A DNA stretch of 64,000 bases from Nocardioides sp. GY 10127 (GTDB lineage: Bacteria; Actinomycetota; Actinomycetes; Propionibacteriales; Nocardioidaceae), in contig NZ_STGL01000003.1 of the NCBI RefSeq assembly GCF_004919085.1, positions 62,001 to 126,000 of the forward strand. The letters are read 5' to 3'. Below the pieces are notes generated by a model. The model worked only from the letters and a program-made list of their open reading frames with translations, was not told the origin of the DNA and searched no databases. Positions 50,101 to 60,342 of the stretch are shown here, in pieces (the first letter of the stretch is position 1; each line of letters starts with the position of its first letter). A program made the position numbers and the translations under genes.

Positions 50101-50676
50101 GCGGCCGCCAACGGCGCCTCCGTCCTGGCCGCCACCGAGGGCTCGCTGAACGCCGACTCGCTCATCGACGGCACGGAGGACACGAGCTGGGCGGGTGTCA
50201 CGGCCGAGAACGTGGACGTCTCGAACCCGTCGGTCTCGGTGGACCTGGCCGGCGGCGTCCGCCGGGTGAAGCGGGTCCAGGTGAGCGCGCTGCTCAACCC
50301 GGTCGACTCCGACACCGACGTCGACCAGGACTCGGGCTCGCGGTTCACCGCGCTGCGCCGGTTCGCGATCGAGGTCTGCACGACCGGCTGCGCGGGCTCG
50401 GGCACCTGGCGTCGCGTCTACACCTCCGACGCGAACGCCTTCCCCGCCGTCCGGCCCCGCCCGGTCGCCCCGGACCAGACGCTGCGGGAGTTCGTCCTCC
50501 CCCGTCGCGTCCGGGCCGCCGCCGTCCGGCTCGTGGCACTGGAGAACCAGTGCACCGGGTTCGCCGGCTACGCCGGGGAGATCGACGCCGACCCGCTCAA
50601 CGACACGGACTGCTCCACGGCGTCCGACCGCGGCACGATCGTCCACGCCGCGGAGCTGCAGGTCTACGCGCGCTGA
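47191..50676 (+). CDS. secreted M36 (fungalysin) metallopeptidase with discoidin domain
   Basis: 1161-aa exported zinc protease. Signal peptide at residues 1-35 ([29 protein letters not shown]), FTP-type propeptide to about 290, a PPC-like beta domain (about 320-430), then the M36 catalytic region with H669-E-Y-T-H673 and the third ligand E697 in GESWSD. The C-terminal about 160 residues ([33 protein letters not shown]) form an F5/8 type C carbohydrate- or surface-binding domain. It lies between glgP and glgE but has no obvious link to glycogen. Followed by a perfect palindrome. Confidence 0.92.
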   Translation: MTTPHQRRARRTTAALALLTAALAPGLTQLPALAADALPATASGASALGSSLGSTTTDGLGTLADPTAGLDDLDARGTAVPSALQRRAARALDADLGGVSLRWNDYGTPASVLAEDGVLALATSADPVRAARTWLRRHADLFGMTAAQMDGLALVNDAELASYPDADGDPGANAGHAVLFRQRFGGLPAAGGSLVTVGVSRGSIVYVSSSLVRTDATPEAAVLTPLEGWLAAAANVGRPLGTAQVSKIAGTADGGPLSWTRLTVPGFAQEQQVRLRSLALADGTVRPVYVANVVDVEGGATLAYTVFVDAVDGTVWFRQDQAENDSVSDVYSGTYSSTECGPRHEFELTDDATRSINAVALAAPVDDVVVKFFGPDGALLYTGDLGTSPEVATYASDDLPAGVYAAQVCPYDSASAVVGTYSMLVATSDAEQPSADGLGFDPTWAYWTANPSMDSTEVGVTPDDEVVGCWVATDLCTSPTGPFENLASPVGWDTVNAGATSTTTTVGNNATTHEAWVSPLTPGGLLQAPVSPTRTYTPEFTDAWNESQCDPTNLVPGGNDIDASVTNLFVSHNRMHDYSYYLGFTEKNYNMQADNFGRGGVGGDAEVGNAQAGALTGGQPLLLGRDNANQIALQDGIPGITNQYLFQPIAGSFYAPCTDGGLDMGIVGHEYTHAISNRMVAGPDEGLTSEQGGAMGESWSDLVAAEYQFSHGYDNGGNIWAVGVYATGNRSVAIRDYAINHNPLNYSDYGFDTTGAEVHADGEIWNGTQWEVRQALVKRYDEKFPYDDAELQLACAQGSATASPLPPQYCPGNRRWVQLVFDSFLLQQGATSMLDARDAMIAADRMRFGGRDVDVMWAAFARRGMGVDAATDGGDATSVTGGFAAPSGNGTIAFEQGDVPGSVYVGTYEARATPFADTLPGTDLGSVQSMTPGTYDLVFVSPRGGFTRLSATVVAGERTVVPLPSRRNLAAAANGASVLAATEGSLNADSLIDGTEDTSWAGVTAENVDVSNPSVSVDLAGGVRRVKRVQVSALLNPVDSDTDVDQDSGSRFTALRRFAIEVCTTGCAGSGTWRRVYTSDANAFPAVRPRPVAPDQTLREFVLPRRVRAAAVRLVALENQCTGFAGYAGEIDADPLNDTDCSTASDRGTIVHAAELQVYAR

Positions 50677-50691
50677 CCCTCGCCGCCCACG

Positions 50692-50729
50692 ACCGGGGGG
50701 AGCCGCGCGGCCGCGCGGCTCCCCCCGGT
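50692..50729 (+). terminator. 38-bp perfect palindrome after the protease
   Basis: 19-bp arms with no spacer (centre 50710/50711), 15 nt after the stop. No T-tract, so a GC-only terminator is likely. Confidence 0.7.
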
Positions 50730-50843
50730 GCGTCCTGGTTCGTCCCGTCCCGCGCTCCCGGCGGCGGGGAAGTCGCGCAGGCCACGCCGGGTCTCCTGTG
50801 GGGTGGCTTGCAGGGCAGGGGCGGAGCCGGTTGGGTGGGTCAC

Positions 50844-52826
50844 ATGGTCGGACGCATCCCCGTGATGAACGTGATGCCCCTGGTCGATCTCGGGCGGCAA
50901 CCCGCCAAGGCGACCGTGGGCGAGCCCCTGCCGGTGACGGCCACCGTGTTCCGCGAGGGACACGACAAGCTGGCCGCCGAGGTCGTGCTGGTGGCGCCGG
51001 ACGGCAGCCGCCGCGCCCCCGTCCGCATGACGAAGGACGCCGCTGTGCCGGACCGGTGGAGCGCCTGGGTGACCCCGGACGTGGGCGGCGCCTGGAGCTT
51101 CGAGGTCCACGCGTGGTCGGACCCGCTGGCCACGTGGGAGCACAACGCGGGCGTCAAGGTGCCCGCCGGCGTCGACGTCGAGCTGATGTTCACCGAGGGG
51201 CGCCTGCTCTTCGAGCGGGTGCGCGCGGGTCTCCTCCCCGAGGAGACCTTCGCCGCCGACGTCCTGGACGGCGCGGTGCTGGCCGCCACCGACACCGGAC
51301 GCCCCGCCGAGGCGCGGCTGGCCGCCCTCCAGGACCCCGAGCTCGCCCAGGTGCTGCGCGCTCACCCGCTGCGCGAGCTCGTCACGGTCGAGGGCCCGTT
51401 CCCGCTCTTCGCCGACCGGCCGCGGGCCCTGTTCGGCAGCTGGTACGAGTTCTTCCCCCGCAGCGAGGGCGCGTACGTCGACGAGGCCACCGGCAAGGTC
51501 GTCAGCGGCACCTTCCGCACCGCGGTTTCCGGCCTGGAGCGCGCGGCGTCCATGGGCTTCGACATCGTCTACCTGCCGCCGATCCACCCGATCGGCGAGG
51601 TCAACCGCAAGGGGCCCAACAACACCCTGACCCCCGGACCGGACGACCCGGGCTCGCCCTGGGCCATCGGCTCGAAGGCCGGCGGGCACGACGCGATCCA
51701 CCCCGACCTGGGCACCGTGGAGGACTTCGACGCCTTCGTCGCCCGGGCCCGCGAGCTGGGCCTGGAGATCGCCCTCGACCTGGCGCTCCAGGCCGCCCCG
51801 GACCACCCCTGGGCCACCGAGCACCCCGAGTTCTTCACCACCCGCGCGGACGGCACGATCGCCTACGCGGAGAACCCGCCGAAGAAGTACCAGGACATCT
51901 ACCCGGTCAACTTCGACAACGACCCCCGCGGCATCTGCGCGGAGGTGCTCCGCGTGGTGCGCTACTGGATGAGCCGCGGCGTCCGCGTCTTCCGCGTCGA
52001 CAACCCGCACACCAAGCCGGTGGCGTTCTGGGAGTGGCTGCTCGGCGAGGTCCGCCGCACCGACCCCGACGTCCTGTTCCTGTCCGAGGCCTTCACCCGC
52101 CCGGCGATGATGCACGGTCTCGGCGCGGTGGGCTTCCACCAGTCCTACACGTACTTCACCTGGCGCACCGGCAAGGCCGAGATCGAGGAGTACCTGCTCG
52201 AGGTGGCGCGGGAGTCCGACCACCTCATGCGCCCGAACTTCTGGGTCAACACCCCGGACATCCTCCACGGGTTCCTCCAGTACGGGGGCCCGGCGGCCTT
52301 CAAGCTCCGGGCCGCCCTGGCCGCGACCGGCAGCCCCTCGTGGGGCATGTACTCGGGCTACGAGCTGTGCGAGCACGTCGCGGTGAAGCCCGGCAGCGAG
52401 GAGTACCTGGACTCCGAGAAGTACCAGGTGCGGGTGCGCGACTGGGAGGCCGCCGAGGCGAGCGGCCGCTCGCTCATCGGCTACGTCCGCCGCCTCAACG
52501 AGGTCCGGCGGGCGCACCCGGCGCTCCAGCAGCTGCGCAACACGACCATCCACTACAGCGACGACGACCAGGTGCTCGTCCTCGCCAAGCAGGCCGTCCC
52601 GGGCGACGCCTCGGCCGACACCGTGATCGTGGTGATCAACCTCGACCCGCACGGCGTCCACGAGACCACCGTGCACCTGGACGTCGACGCCCTCGGCCTG
52701 GGCGAGTCGTTCGCCGTCCACGACGAGATCACCGGCGCGGACTGGACGTGGGGCCAGCACAACTACGTGCGGCTCGACCCGTTCCACGAGCCCGCCCACG
52801 TCCTCACCGTGCGGGCGGCCCGATGA
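50844..52826 (+). CDS. glgE: alpha-1,4-glucan:maltose-1-phosphate maltosyltransferase
   Basis: 660-aa GH13_3 enzyme that adds maltose from maltose-1-phosphate to glucan chains. N-terminal immunoglobulin-like domain ([29 protein letters not shown]), then the barrel with nucleophile D386 in [16 protein letters not shown] and acid/base E415 in [12 protein letters not shown]. The spacing matches Streptomyces GlgE (D394/E423). [17 protein letters not shown] and [15 protein letters not shown] [28 protein letters not shown] are GlgE-specific. ATG at 50844. First gene of a four-gene operon; overlaps treS by ATGA. Confidence 0.97.
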   Translation: MVGRIPVMNVMPLVDLGRQPAKATVGEPLPVTATVFREGHDKLAAEVVLVAPDGSRRAPVRMTKDAAVPDRWSAWVTPDVGGAWSFEVHAWSDPLATWEHNAGVKVPAGVDVELMFTEGRLLFERVRAGLLPEETFAADVLDGAVLAATDTGRPAEARLAALQDPELAQVLRAHPLRELVTVEGPFPLFADRPRALFGSWYEFFPRSEGAYVDEATGKVVSGTFRTAVSGLERAASMGFDIVYLPPIHPIGEVNRKGPNNTLTPGPDDPGSPWAIGSKAGGHDAIHPDLGTVEDFDAFVARARELGLEIALDLALQAAPDHPWATEHPEFFTTRADGTIAYAENPPKKYQDIYPVNFDNDPRGICAEVLRVVRYWMSRGVRVFRVDNPHTKPVAFWEWLLGEVRRTDPDVLFLSEAFTRPAMMHGLGAVGFHQSYTYFTWRTGKAEIEEYLLEVARESDHLMRPNFWVNTPDILHGFLQYGGPAAFKLRAALAATGSPSWGMYSGYELCEHVAVKPGSEEYLDSEKYQVRVRDWEAAEASGRSLIGYVRRLNEVRRAHPALQQLRNTTIHYSDDDQVLVLAKQAVPGDASADTVIVVINLDPHGVHETTVHLDVDALGLGESFAVHDEITGADWTWGQHNYVRLDPFHEPAHVLTVRAAR

Positions 52827-54637
52827 GCGCCGGCGAGCAGGGCACGGGCCCCGCCGGCGAGCCGGTGGCCGCCGAGGAGCAGGAGCTGACCCGCGACCCG
52901 GTGGTCGACGGGACGACGGACTCCGGCGTGGACGCGGAGTCGGCCGGGCGCCCCCAGCCGGACTGGTTCAAGACGGCCGTCTTCTACGAGGTGCTCGTCC
53001 GCTCCTTCCGCGACTCCAACGGCGACGGCACGGGCGACTTCCGCGGCCTGGTGGAGAAGCTCGACTACCTGCAGTGGCTCGGTGTCGACTGCCTCTGGAT
53101 CCCGCCGTTCTTCCCCTCCCCGCTGCGCGACGGCGGCTACGACGTCGCGGACTACACCGGGGTCCTGCCGGCCATCGGCTCCATCGACGACTTCCACACG
53201 TTCCTCGACGAGGCGCACAGCCGCGGCATCCGCGTGATCATCGACTTCGTCATGAACCACACGAGCGACGCGCACCCGTGGTTCCAGGCCAGCCGCTCCG
53301 ACCCCGAGGGTCCGTACGGCGACTTCTACGTGTGGTCCGACACCGACGACCTCTACTCCGAGGCGCGGATCATCTTCGTCGACACCGAGCCGTCCAACTG
53401 GACGTGGGACCCGGTGCGCCAGCAGTACTTCTGGCACCGCTTCTTCTCCCACCAGCCGGACCTCAACTTCGACAACCCGGCCGTGCACGAGGCGATCATC
53501 GACGCGCTGCGGTTCTGGTTCGACATGGGCCTGGACGGGTTCCGCCTCGACGCCGTGCCCTACCTCTACGAGCGCCCGGGCAGCAACGGCGAGAACCTCC
53601 CCGAGACCCACGACTTCCTCAAGAAGATCCGCAAGGTCGTCGACGACGAGTACCCCGGCCGCGTCCTGCTCTGCGAGGCCAACCAGTGGCCGCAGGACGT
53701 CGTGGAGTACTTCGGGGACTTCGCCGCCGGCGGCGACGAGTGCCACATGGCGTTCCACTTCCCGGTGATGCCGCGCATCTTCATGGCGGTGCGCCGCGAG
53801 TCGCGCTACCCGATCTCGGAGATCCTCGAGCAGACGCCCGCGATCCCCCACAACTGCCAGTGGGGCATCTTCCTGCGCAACCACGACGAGCTGACCCTCG
53901 AGATGGTCACCGACGAGGACCGCGACTACATGTGGCAGGAGTACGCCAAGGACCCGCGGATGAAGGCCAACATCGGCATCCGCCGACGGCTGGCCCCGCT
54001 CCTGGAGAACGACACCAACCAGATCGAGCTCTTCAACGCGCTGCTGCTCTCCCTGCCCGGCAGCCCCGTCCTCTACTACGGCGACGAGATCGGGATGGGC
54101 GACAACATCTGGCTGGGCGACCGCGACGGCGTCCGCACGCCGATGCAGTGGACCAGCGACCGCAACGCCGGGTTCTCCTCGGCCAACCCCGGCCGGCTGG
54201 ACCTGCCGGTCGTCCAGGACGCGATCTACGGCTACGAGTCGGTCAACGTCGAGGCGCAGATGGAGAACCCCTCCTCCCTGCTGCACTGGACCCGCCGGAT
54301 GATCCACGCCCGCCGCCACCACCTGGCGTTCGGCCTCGGCGAGTTCCACGACCTGGGCGGCTCCAACGCCACCGTCCTCTCCTACGTCCGCGAGTACACC
54401 GACCCGGAGACCGGGGCGGAGGACGTGATCCTCTGCGTCAACAACCTCTCGCGCTGGCCGCAACCGGTCGAGCTGGACCTGCGCCGGTTCCAGGGACGGC
54501 GCCCCGTCGAGCTGATCGGCAACGTCCCGTTCCCCGTCATCGGCGAGCTGCCCTACCTCCTCACGCTGGCCGGCTACGGCTTCTACTGGTTCCGGCTGCC
54601 CACCGCACCGACCCCGGAGGAGGGACCCCTCCTGTGA
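52823..54637 (+). CDS. treS: trehalose synthase / maltose glucosylmutase
   Basis: 604-aa GH13_16 enzyme interconverting trehalose and maltose. Nucleophile D243 in [13 protein letters not shown], acid/base E285 in [16 protein letters not shown], and [57 protein letters not shown] is TreS-characteristic. An acidic, flexible N-terminal stretch of about 45 residues precedes the catalytic part. Stand-alone, not fused to maltokinase. Overlaps both neighbours by 4 nt. Confidence 0.97.
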   Translation: MSAGEQGTGPAGEPVAAEEQELTRDPVVDGTTDSGVDAESAGRPQPDWFKTAVFYEVLVRSFRDSNGDGTGDFRGLVEKLDYLQWLGVDCLWIPPFFPSPLRDGGYDVADYTGVLPAIGSIDDFHTFLDEAHSRGIRVIIDFVMNHTSDAHPWFQASRSDPEGPYGDFYVWSDTDDLYSEARIIFVDTEPSNWTWDPVRQQYFWHRFFSHQPDLNFDNPAVHEAIIDALRFWFDMGLDGFRLDAVPYLYERPGSNGENLPETHDFLKKIRKVVDDEYPGRVLLCEANQWPQDVVEYFGDFAAGGDECHMAFHFPVMPRIFMAVRRESRYPISEILEQTPAIPHNCQWGIFLRNHDELTLEMVTDEDRDYMWQEYAKDPRMKANIGIRRRLAPLLENDTNQIELFNALLLSLPGSPVLYYGDEIGMGDNIWLGDRDGVRTPMQWTSDRNAGFSSANPGRLDLPVVQDAIYGYESVNVEAQMENPSSLLHWTRRMIHARRHHLAFGLGEFHDLGGSNATVLSYVREYTDPETGAEDVILCVNNLSRWPQPVELDLRRFQGRRPVELIGNVPFPVIGELPYLLTLAGYGFYWFRLPTAPTPEEGPLL

Positions 54638-56112
54638 CCGACGCACCCGTCCCCACCACCGGCCCGGTCGACCACGTCGACCCGGCCGTCCTCGCCGAGT
54701 ACCTCGGCCGCACCCGCTGGTTCGGCGGCAAGGGCCGCCCGTTCACGGTCAGCCAGGTCTACCGGATCGGGCACGTGCCCGGGATCGCCGAGGGCGGCCC
54801 GCTGGCCGTGCTCAACCACCTGGTCGAGCTCACCTACGCCGATGTCGCGGCCGGCGCCGACGGTGCCGCCGGTGCCGATGGGGAGCAGGCCGTCGAGGTC
54901 TACCAGGTGCCGCTGGCCTTCTACACCGACCCCGTGCAGCGCCTCGACCACGCCTTCCTCGGGTGGTGGGAGGAGCCGGGCCTCGGCTGGGTGCACGTCT
55001 ACGACGCCGTGCACGACCGCGAGGCGATGGCGGCCTGGCAGCGCTCCTTCTTCGACGCCTACGACACCGGCGAGGCCCGCGACGAGGCCTCCGGCCTCAC
55101 CTTCCGCCGCCTGCCGGGCTACGAGCTGGACCCCGAGGCGCGGGCGTCGCTCTTCTCCGGCGAGCAGTCGAACTCGACGGTGATGTTCGGCGAGGACGCC
55201 ATCCTCAAGGTGTTCCGGAAGCTGACGCCGGGCCGCAACCCCGACATCGAGATCCACGAGGTCCTCACCCGGGCCGGCTGCCCGAACGTCGCTGCCCTCT
55301 ACGGCTGGATCGACTGGACCCACCCGCGCACCGGCGAGATCTGGCAGCTCTCGATGCTGCAGCAGTTCCTGCGCACCGCCTCGGACGGCTGGGAGCTCGC
55401 CCTGGCCTCCGTGCGCACCCTCTTCTCCGACCCCGAGACCCGCGCGTCGGCCTCCGGCGGCGACTTCGCCGGCGAGGCCACGCGGCTCGGCGAGGCGCTG
55501 CGCGACGTCCACGAGACCCTCGCCGCGCACTTCGGGACGAGCCAGGCGGACGCCGGGGCCCTGGCCGCCGTCATGGGCCGGCGGCTCGCGGCGGCCTCCG
55601 CGGTCGTCCCCTCCCTCGAGCCGTACCTGGAGGGCCTCCAGCGGGTGTTCGGCTCGGTGGCCGACCAGGGCCTGCTCACCACTCAGCGCGTCCACGGCGA
55701 CCTCCACCTGGGCCAGACGCTGCGTACCTCCCTGGGCTGGAAGATCGTCGACTTCGAGGGCGAGCCCGCCAAGACGCTGGCCGAGCGGGTGCTCCCCGAC
55801 TCCCCCTGGCGGGACGTCGCGGGCATGCTGCGCTCCTTCGACTACGCCCCGCGCGTGGTCGAGCGCGCCTTCGCCGAGGACGACCCCGAGGGCTCGCAGG
55901 CCCGCACCGCGCGCGCCCAGGAGTGGGCCAACCGCGCGAAGAACCACTTCCTGGTCGCCTACACCGGCGGCGAGGTGACGCCCGAGCAGCGCACGCTGCT
56001 CGACGCCTACGTCGCCGACAAGGCCGTGTACGAGACCGTCTACGAGACGCGCAACAGGCCGACCTGGGTGGACATCCCGCTCCAGGCCGTCGCCGAGATC
56101 GGAGCAGCATGA
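54634..56112 (+). CDS. mak: maltokinase
   Basis: 492-aa kinase (Pep2/Mak) that makes maltose-1-phosphate from maltose and ATP for GlgE. The N-terminal cap subdomain begins [18 protein letters not shown]; the bilobal APH-like core has [13 protein letters not shown] as catalytic loop and IVDFEGEP as the DFG-equivalent, followed by [15 protein letters not shown] start overlaps the treS stop (GTGA), and its own stop overlaps glgB (ATGA). Confidence 0.96.
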   Translation: MTDAPVPTTGPVDHVDPAVLAEYLGRTRWFGGKGRPFTVSQVYRIGHVPGIAEGGPLAVLNHLVELTYADVAAGADGAAGADGEQAVEVYQVPLAFYTDPVQRLDHAFLGWWEEPGLGWVHVYDAVHDREAMAAWQRSFFDAYDTGEARDEASGLTFRRLPGYELDPEARASLFSGEQSNSTVMFGEDAILKVFRKLTPGRNPDIEIHEVLTRAGCPNVAALYGWIDWTHPRTGEIWQLSMLQQFLRTASDGWELALASVRTLFSDPETRASASGGDFAGEATRLGEALRDVHETLAAHFGTSQADAGALAAVMGRRLAAASAVVPSLEPYLEGLQRVFGSVADQGLLTTQRVHGDLHLGQTLRTSLGWKIVDFEGEPAKTLAERVLPDSPWRDVAGMLRSFDYAPRVVERAFAEDDPEGSQARTARAQEWANRAKNHFLVAYTGGEVTPEQRTLLDAYVADKAVYETVYETRNRPTWVDIPLQAVAEIGAA

Positions 56113-58307
56113 GCACCCCCACCCCCACCCCGCAGCCCGTCCCGACCGAGGTGCTCGAGCAGCTGGTGCGCGGCGAGCACGGCGACCCGCACGGCGTCCT
56201 CGGAGCCCACGAGCACGGCGGTGCGGTGACGGTCCGCGTCCTGCGTCCGCTGGCGACGTCGGTCGCCGTCAGCGGCGAGTGGGGCAGCACCCCGCTCACC
56301 CACGAGCACGAGGGCGTGTGGGTCGGCGTCCTGCCGCTCGCCTCGGTGCCCGACTACCGGGTGAGCGTCTCCTACGGCGGGGAGCCCGCCGTCCACGACG
56401 ACCCCTACCGGTGGCTGCCCACCGTGGGCGAGATGGACCTCCACCTGTTCAACGAGGGCCGGCACGAGCAGCTCTGGGACGTCCTGGGCGCGCACGTGCG
56501 CAGCTACGACACCCCGGCCGGCAGCGTCACCGGCACCTCGTTCGCCGTGTGGGCGCCGCACGCCCGCGGCGTCCGGCTCAAGGCGGACTTCAACTCCTGG
56601 GACGGCCGCGAGCACCCGATGCGCCAGCTCGGCACCTCGGGCGTGTGGGAGCTGTTCGTGCCGGGCGTCGGCTCGGGCGCGACCTACAAGTACGCCCTGC
56701 TCACCCAGGACGGCCGCTGGCTGGAGAAGGCCGACCCGATGGCCGGCTGGGCGGAGAAGCCCCCGCAGACGGCCTCGCGGGTCTTCGAGACCTCCTACGA
56801 GTGGGGCGACCAGGCCTGGATGGAGGCCCGCGGCGCGACCCAGGCGATCGAGTCCGCGATGAGCATCTACGAGGTGCACCTGGCCTCCTGGAAGAAGAAC
56901 TACGACGGCTCCCTGTGGACGTGGGAGCAGCTGGCCGACGACCTGTCCGCCTACGTCGCCGACCTGGGGTTCACCCACGTCGAGCTCATGCCCGTCATGC
57001 AGCACCCCTTCGGCGGCTCGTGGGGCTACCACGTGACCTCCTACTTCGCCCCCGACAGCCGCTTCGGCGACCCGGACGGCTTCCGCCGGCTCGTCGACCG
57101 CCTGCACCAGAACGGCGTCGGCGTCATCCTCGACTGGGTGCCCGGCCACTTCGCCACCGACGAGTGGGCGCTGGCCCGCTTCGACGGCACTCCGCTCTAC
57201 GAGGACCCCAACCCCCAGCGCGGCTGGCACAAGGAGTGGGGCAGCCACATCTTCAACTTCGGCCGCCACGAGGTGCGCAACTTCCTCTACTCCAACGCCG
57301 TCTACTGGCTGGAGGAGTTCCACGCCGACGGCCTGCGCGTCGACGGCGTGGCCTCGATGCTCTACCTGGACTACTCCCGCGAGCACGGCGAGTGGAGCCC
57401 CAACAAGTACGGCGGGCGCGAGAACCTCGAGGCCGTCCAGTTCCTCCAGGAGATGAACGCGACCGTCTACCGCCGGGTGCCGGGGATCGTGACCATCGCG
57501 GAGGAGTCCACGGCCTGGCCGGGCGTCACCCGCGCCACCGAGCACGACGGGCTCGGCTTCGGCTTCAAGTGGAACATGGGCTGGATGCACGACTCCCTGG
57601 ACTACGTCTCCAAGGACCCGATCTACCGCCGCTACCACCACGGCGAGATGACGTTCTCCCTCGTCTACGCGTTCAGCGAGAACTACGTGCTGCCCATCAG
57701 CCACGACGAGGTCGTGCACGGCAAGGGCTCGCTCCTGCGCAAGATGCCCGGCGACCGCTGGCAGCAGCTGGCCAACCTGCGCGCCTACCTGGCCTTCATG
57801 TGGGCGCACCCCGGCAAGCAGCTGCTCTTCATGGGCTCCGAGTTCGGCCAGGAGTCGGAGTGGGCCGAGTCCCGCGAGCTCGACTGGTGGCTCCTCGAGC
57901 ACGCCGAGCACGCCGGCGTCCGCGACCTCGTGCGCGACCTGAACCACGCCTACACCTCCTCCGGGGCCCTCTGGGGGCGCGACCACGACCCGTCGGGGTT
58001 CACCTGGGTCGACGGCGGGGACGCCGACCGCAACGTCTTCTCCTTCATCCGCCGCTCCCCCGGGGAGCCGGAGGTGGTGTGCGTGAGCAACTTCGCCGCC
58101 GTCCCGCACGACCTGCGGCTCGGGCTGCCGGCCGAGGGCACGTGGGAGGAGATCCTCAACACGGACGCCACGGGCTACACCGGTTCCGGCGTGGGCAACC
58201 TCGGGCAGATCACCGGGCACCGCGGCGAGTGGTCCGGCCAGCCCGCGCACGCGGACGTCGTCGTGCCCCCGCTGGCGACGGTGTGGTTCCGCCGGATCCC
58301 CTCGTGA
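56109..58307 (+). CDS. glgB: 1,4-alpha-glucan branching enzyme
   Basis: 732-aa GH13_9 enzyme that introduces alpha-1,6 branches. Two N-terminal beta domains (ADPHGVLGAH-like GDPHGVLGAHEHGGAVTVRVL; FAVWAPHARGVRLKADFNSWDGREHPM), the barrel with ELMPVMQHPFGGSWGYHVTSYFAPDSRFG, nucleophile D412 in GLRVDGVASMLYLDYSR, and acid/base E465 in TIAEESTAWPGVT. C-terminal FMGSEFGQESEWAESRELDWWLL is typical. Last gene of the glgE operon. Confidence 0.97.
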   Translation: MSTPTPTPQPVPTEVLEQLVRGEHGDPHGVLGAHEHGGAVTVRVLRPLATSVAVSGEWGSTPLTHEHEGVWVGVLPLASVPDYRVSVSYGGEPAVHDDPYRWLPTVGEMDLHLFNEGRHEQLWDVLGAHVRSYDTPAGSVTGTSFAVWAPHARGVRLKADFNSWDGREHPMRQLGTSGVWELFVPGVGSGATYKYALLTQDGRWLEKADPMAGWAEKPPQTASRVFETSYEWGDQAWMEARGATQAIESAMSIYEVHLASWKKNYDGSLWTWEQLADDLSAYVADLGFTHVELMPVMQHPFGGSWGYHVTSYFAPDSRFGDPDGFRRLVDRLHQNGVGVILDWVPGHFATDEWALARFDGTPLYEDPNPQRGWHKEWGSHIFNFGRHEVRNFLYSNAVYWLEEFHADGLRVDGVASMLYLDYSREHGEWSPNKYGGRENLEAVQFLQEMNATVYRRVPGIVTIAEESTAWPGVTRATEHDGLGFGFKWNMGWMHDSLDYVSKDPIYRRYHHGEMTFSLVYAFSENYVLPISHDEVVHGKGSLLRKMPGDRWQQLANLRAYLAFMWAHPGKQLLFMGSEFGQESEWAESRELDWWLLEHAEHAGVRDLVRDLNHAYTSSGALWGRDHDPSGFTWVDGGDADRNVFSFIRRSPGEPEVVCVSNFAAVPHDLRLGLPAEGTWEEILNTDATGYTGSGVGNLGQITGHRGEWSGQPAHADVVVPPLATVWFRRIPS

Positions 58308-58336
58308 ACGGGCCCGAGCGGGCCCGCCGGTCTCGG

Positions 58337-58342
58337 TAGGCT
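58337..58342 (+). promoter_or_regulatory. leaderless -10 of the GNAT-Nudix gene
   Basis: TAGGCT, 6 nt before the GTG at 58349. Confidence 0.6.
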
Positions 58343-58348
58343 GCGGGG

Positions 58349-59257
58349 GTGACCTCGCAGCCGACCCTCGACGACGGCACGGTCACCCTCCGGCCGGCCC
58401 GCAGCCCCGATCCGTCCCGGCTCGCGTTCTACGTGGTGACCGACGACCGCACGATCGGCACCGCCACCGTCGTCATGACCGACCCCGGCACGGGTGCCGT
58501 GGCCGTGGAGATCTCTGAGCGGGCCCGCGGGCGCGGCTACGCCGTGCGGGCCCTGCGGATGCTCGTCGACTGGGCCCTCGCGGGCACCCGCACCGACGGC
58601 CTGGGGCTCCAGCGGGTCGAGTCGTGGATCCCCGAGCAGGACGAGGCCGCCCTGCGGGTCTCCACCCGGGTGGGCATGCGCCGCGAGGGCGTCCGCCGCC
58701 GCGTCCGCGGCCCCGGCGAGGCGGTCGAGGCCCACGTCGTCATGGCCCGGCTGGCCACCGACCCGCCGCTCACCGAGCCGGGCGCGTTCCGCACGCTGCT
58801 CAACTCCTTCCTCCCCCGCAAGCGCGCCATCGGCCAGATGCTGGTGCGCGACCCCGACGGCCGGGTCCTGCTGTGCCAGCTGACCTACAAGCAGGACTGG
58901 GACCTGCCCGGTGGTGTCGTCGAGGTCAACGAGTCGCCCCGGGTCGCGGTGGCGCGCGAGGTCGAGGAGGAGCTCGCGATCACCCTGGACGCCGGCCGCC
59001 TGCTGCTCACCGACTGGCTGCCGCCGTGGGCCGGCTGGGACGACGCTCTCTGCCTGGTCTTCGACGGCGGCGTGCTGCGTCCCTCCGACCTCGACGGGGC
59101 GATCCTCCAGACCCGCGAGATCCGCTCGGTGGCGTTCTGCACCCTCGAGGAGGTCCGCGAGCGGGCCACCGACTTCACCGCCCGCCGGGTCGAGGCGGCG
59201 CTCGCCGGCCTCGAGGACGGGTCGGTGCGCTACACGGAGTCCGGCCGGGCGGTCTGA
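58349..59257 (+). CDS. GNAT-Nudix fusion protein
   Basis: 302-aa two-domain protein. Residues about 10-135 are a GNAT acetyltransferase-like half (IGTATVVMTD, ISERARGRGYAVRALRMLVDWAL as the acetyl-CoA P-loop region, STRVGMRREGVRRR). It lacks roughly 40 residues of the usual N-terminal helices and strand. Residues about 150-290 are a Nudix hydrolase with box GGVVEVNESPRVAVAREVEEEL (Gx5Ex7REUxEE; the usual Gly after EE is replaced). GTG start with a leaderless promoter, so it has its own transcript after glgB. Substrates unknown. Confidence 0.85.
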   Translation: MTSQPTLDDGTVTLRPARSPDPSRLAFYVVTDDRTIGTATVVMTDPGTGAVAVEISERARGRGYAVRALRMLVDWALAGTRTDGLGLQRVESWIPEQDEAALRVSTRVGMRREGVRRRVRGPGEAVEAHVVMARLATDPPLTEPGAFRTLLNSFLPRKRAIGQMLVRDPDGRVLLCQLTYKQDWDLPGGVVEVNESPRVAVAREVEEELAITLDAGRLLLTDWLPPWAGWDDALCLVFDGGVLRPSDLDGAILQTREIRSVAFCTLEEVRERATDFTARRVEAALAGLEDGSVRYTESGRAV

Positions 59258-59310
59258 GGCCGGGCTGCCAGAGGCCGGGCTGTCTGAGGCCGGGCTGTCT
59301 GAGGCCGGGC
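59253..59310. repeat. 15-bp tandem repeat spanning the GNAT-Nudix stop
   Basis: Four copies of TCTGAGGCCGGGCTG (second copy CCAGAGG...). The first contains the TGA stop codon (59255-59257). Confidence 0.9.
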
Positions 59311-59329
59311 GCGCGCTGGGCCTCGGGCC

Positions 59330-60277
59330 TCAGCCCTCGCGGCCGGCCGCACACTCCTCGCCGACCGGCGACGCGGTCTCCTCCCCGGCGTCCACGCTCT
59401 CGGGGACGCGCGGGCGACCGCCCTTCATCGCCACGAGCGCGCCGAGCACCACCACGAGCCCGCCGACGGCCTCCCCAGGCGTGGGGACGTCGCCCAGGAG
59501 CAGCCAGGACGCGGTGACGGCGATCGGCGGGACGAGGAGCACCCACGGGACCACCGCGGCCGCGGGGTTGCGCGCCAGCAGCGAGTTGAAGATGCCGTAG
59601 CCGACCAGGGAGGCCAGCGCCGCGGTGTACAGGGTCGAGACCCAGGCCTCCCAGCCGAAGGCGGCGAGGCCGTCGGCCACCCCCGACGGGCCGTCGAGCA
59701 GCAGGGAGAGGGCGAGCAGCGGCACGGGGACGACCACGCCCGACCAGACGGTCAGACCGAGGCCGCCGGGCACCTTCGCGGCCCGGGAGACCACGTTGCC
59801 GATGCCCCAGGAGAGGGCGCCGAGCAGGCAGAGCAGCAGCGCGACCAGCGGGACGTCGCCGCCGCGCCCCACCCCGACCACCACGAGACCGACGCCGCCG
59901 AGCACCACGCCGCCCACCTGGAGGGGCGTGGGCCGCTCCCGCAGCGCGACGGCTGCGATGACGACGGTGAACATCACCTGCGCCTGCAGCACGAGCGCCG
60001 CCAGGCCCGGGGGCAGCCCCAGGGACATCGAGAGGTAGAGGAAGCCGAACTGGCCGATCGACATGAACGTGCCGACCAGGGCCAGCGTCCGCCACGGCAC
60101 GTCGGGCCTCGGCACGACCAGCACCGCCGGGAAGACGACGAGCACGAACCGCACCGCCAGGAAGAGCAGCGGCGGCACGTCGCCCCGGCCGAGGTCGATG
60201 GCCAGGAAGTTGAGCCCCCAGACGAGGGCCACGACGAGCATGAGGGAGGTGTCTCGGCGGTTCACGAGGCCGATCAT
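59330..60277 (-). CDS. EamA/DMT family transporter
   Basis: 315-aa permease with about 10 membrane helices in two EamA repeats. The first begins LMLVVALVWGLNFLAIDLG; the second begins VALLLCLLGALSWGIGNVVSRAA. The N-terminal basic cytoplasmic end and hydrophilic C-terminal tail (GGRPRVPESVDAGEETASPVGEE) are normal. Divergent from a LysR gene 62 bp away, which probably controls it. Likely an amino-acid or metabolite exporter by family; specificity unknown. Confidence 0.9.
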   Translation of the reverse strand: MIGLVNRRDTSLMLVVALVWGLNFLAIDLGRGDVPPLLFLAVRFVLVVFPAVLVVPRPDVPWRTLALVGTFMSIGQFGFLYLSMSLGLPPGLAALVLQAQVMFTVVIAAVALRERPTPLQVGGVVLGGVGLVVVGVGRGGDVPLVALLLCLLGALSWGIGNVVSRAAKVPGGLGLTVWSGVVVPVPLLALSLLLDGPSGVADGLAAFGWEAWVSTLYTAALASLVGYGIFNSLLARNPAAAVVPWVLLVPPIAVTASWLLLGDVPTPGEAVGGLVVVLGALVAMKGGRPRVPESVDAGEETASPVGEECAAGREG

Positions 60278-60290
60278 CCCCGGAGGCGAC

Positions 60291-60342
60291 CATGCAGCAC
60301 CAGCGAATGGATCTACGCCTCACTCGGTAGCATCGCTGCATG
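60291..60342. promoter_or_regulatory. EamA/LysR intergenic dyads and LysR leaderless promoter
   Basis: CATGCAGC (60291-60298) and GCTGCATG (60335-60342) form perfect 8-bp arms flanking the region. Inside, CTAC-N10-GTAG resembles a LysR-type T-N11-A site, and TAGCAT ends 6 nt before the LysR ATG (leaderless -10). Confidence 0.5.

Noticed and set aside
44446..50646. 2066-codon minus-strand open frame covering the protease gene
   Set aside because: Only the part up to 47064 is glgP. The rest is antisense to a protein with signal peptide, HExxH and a good domain order.
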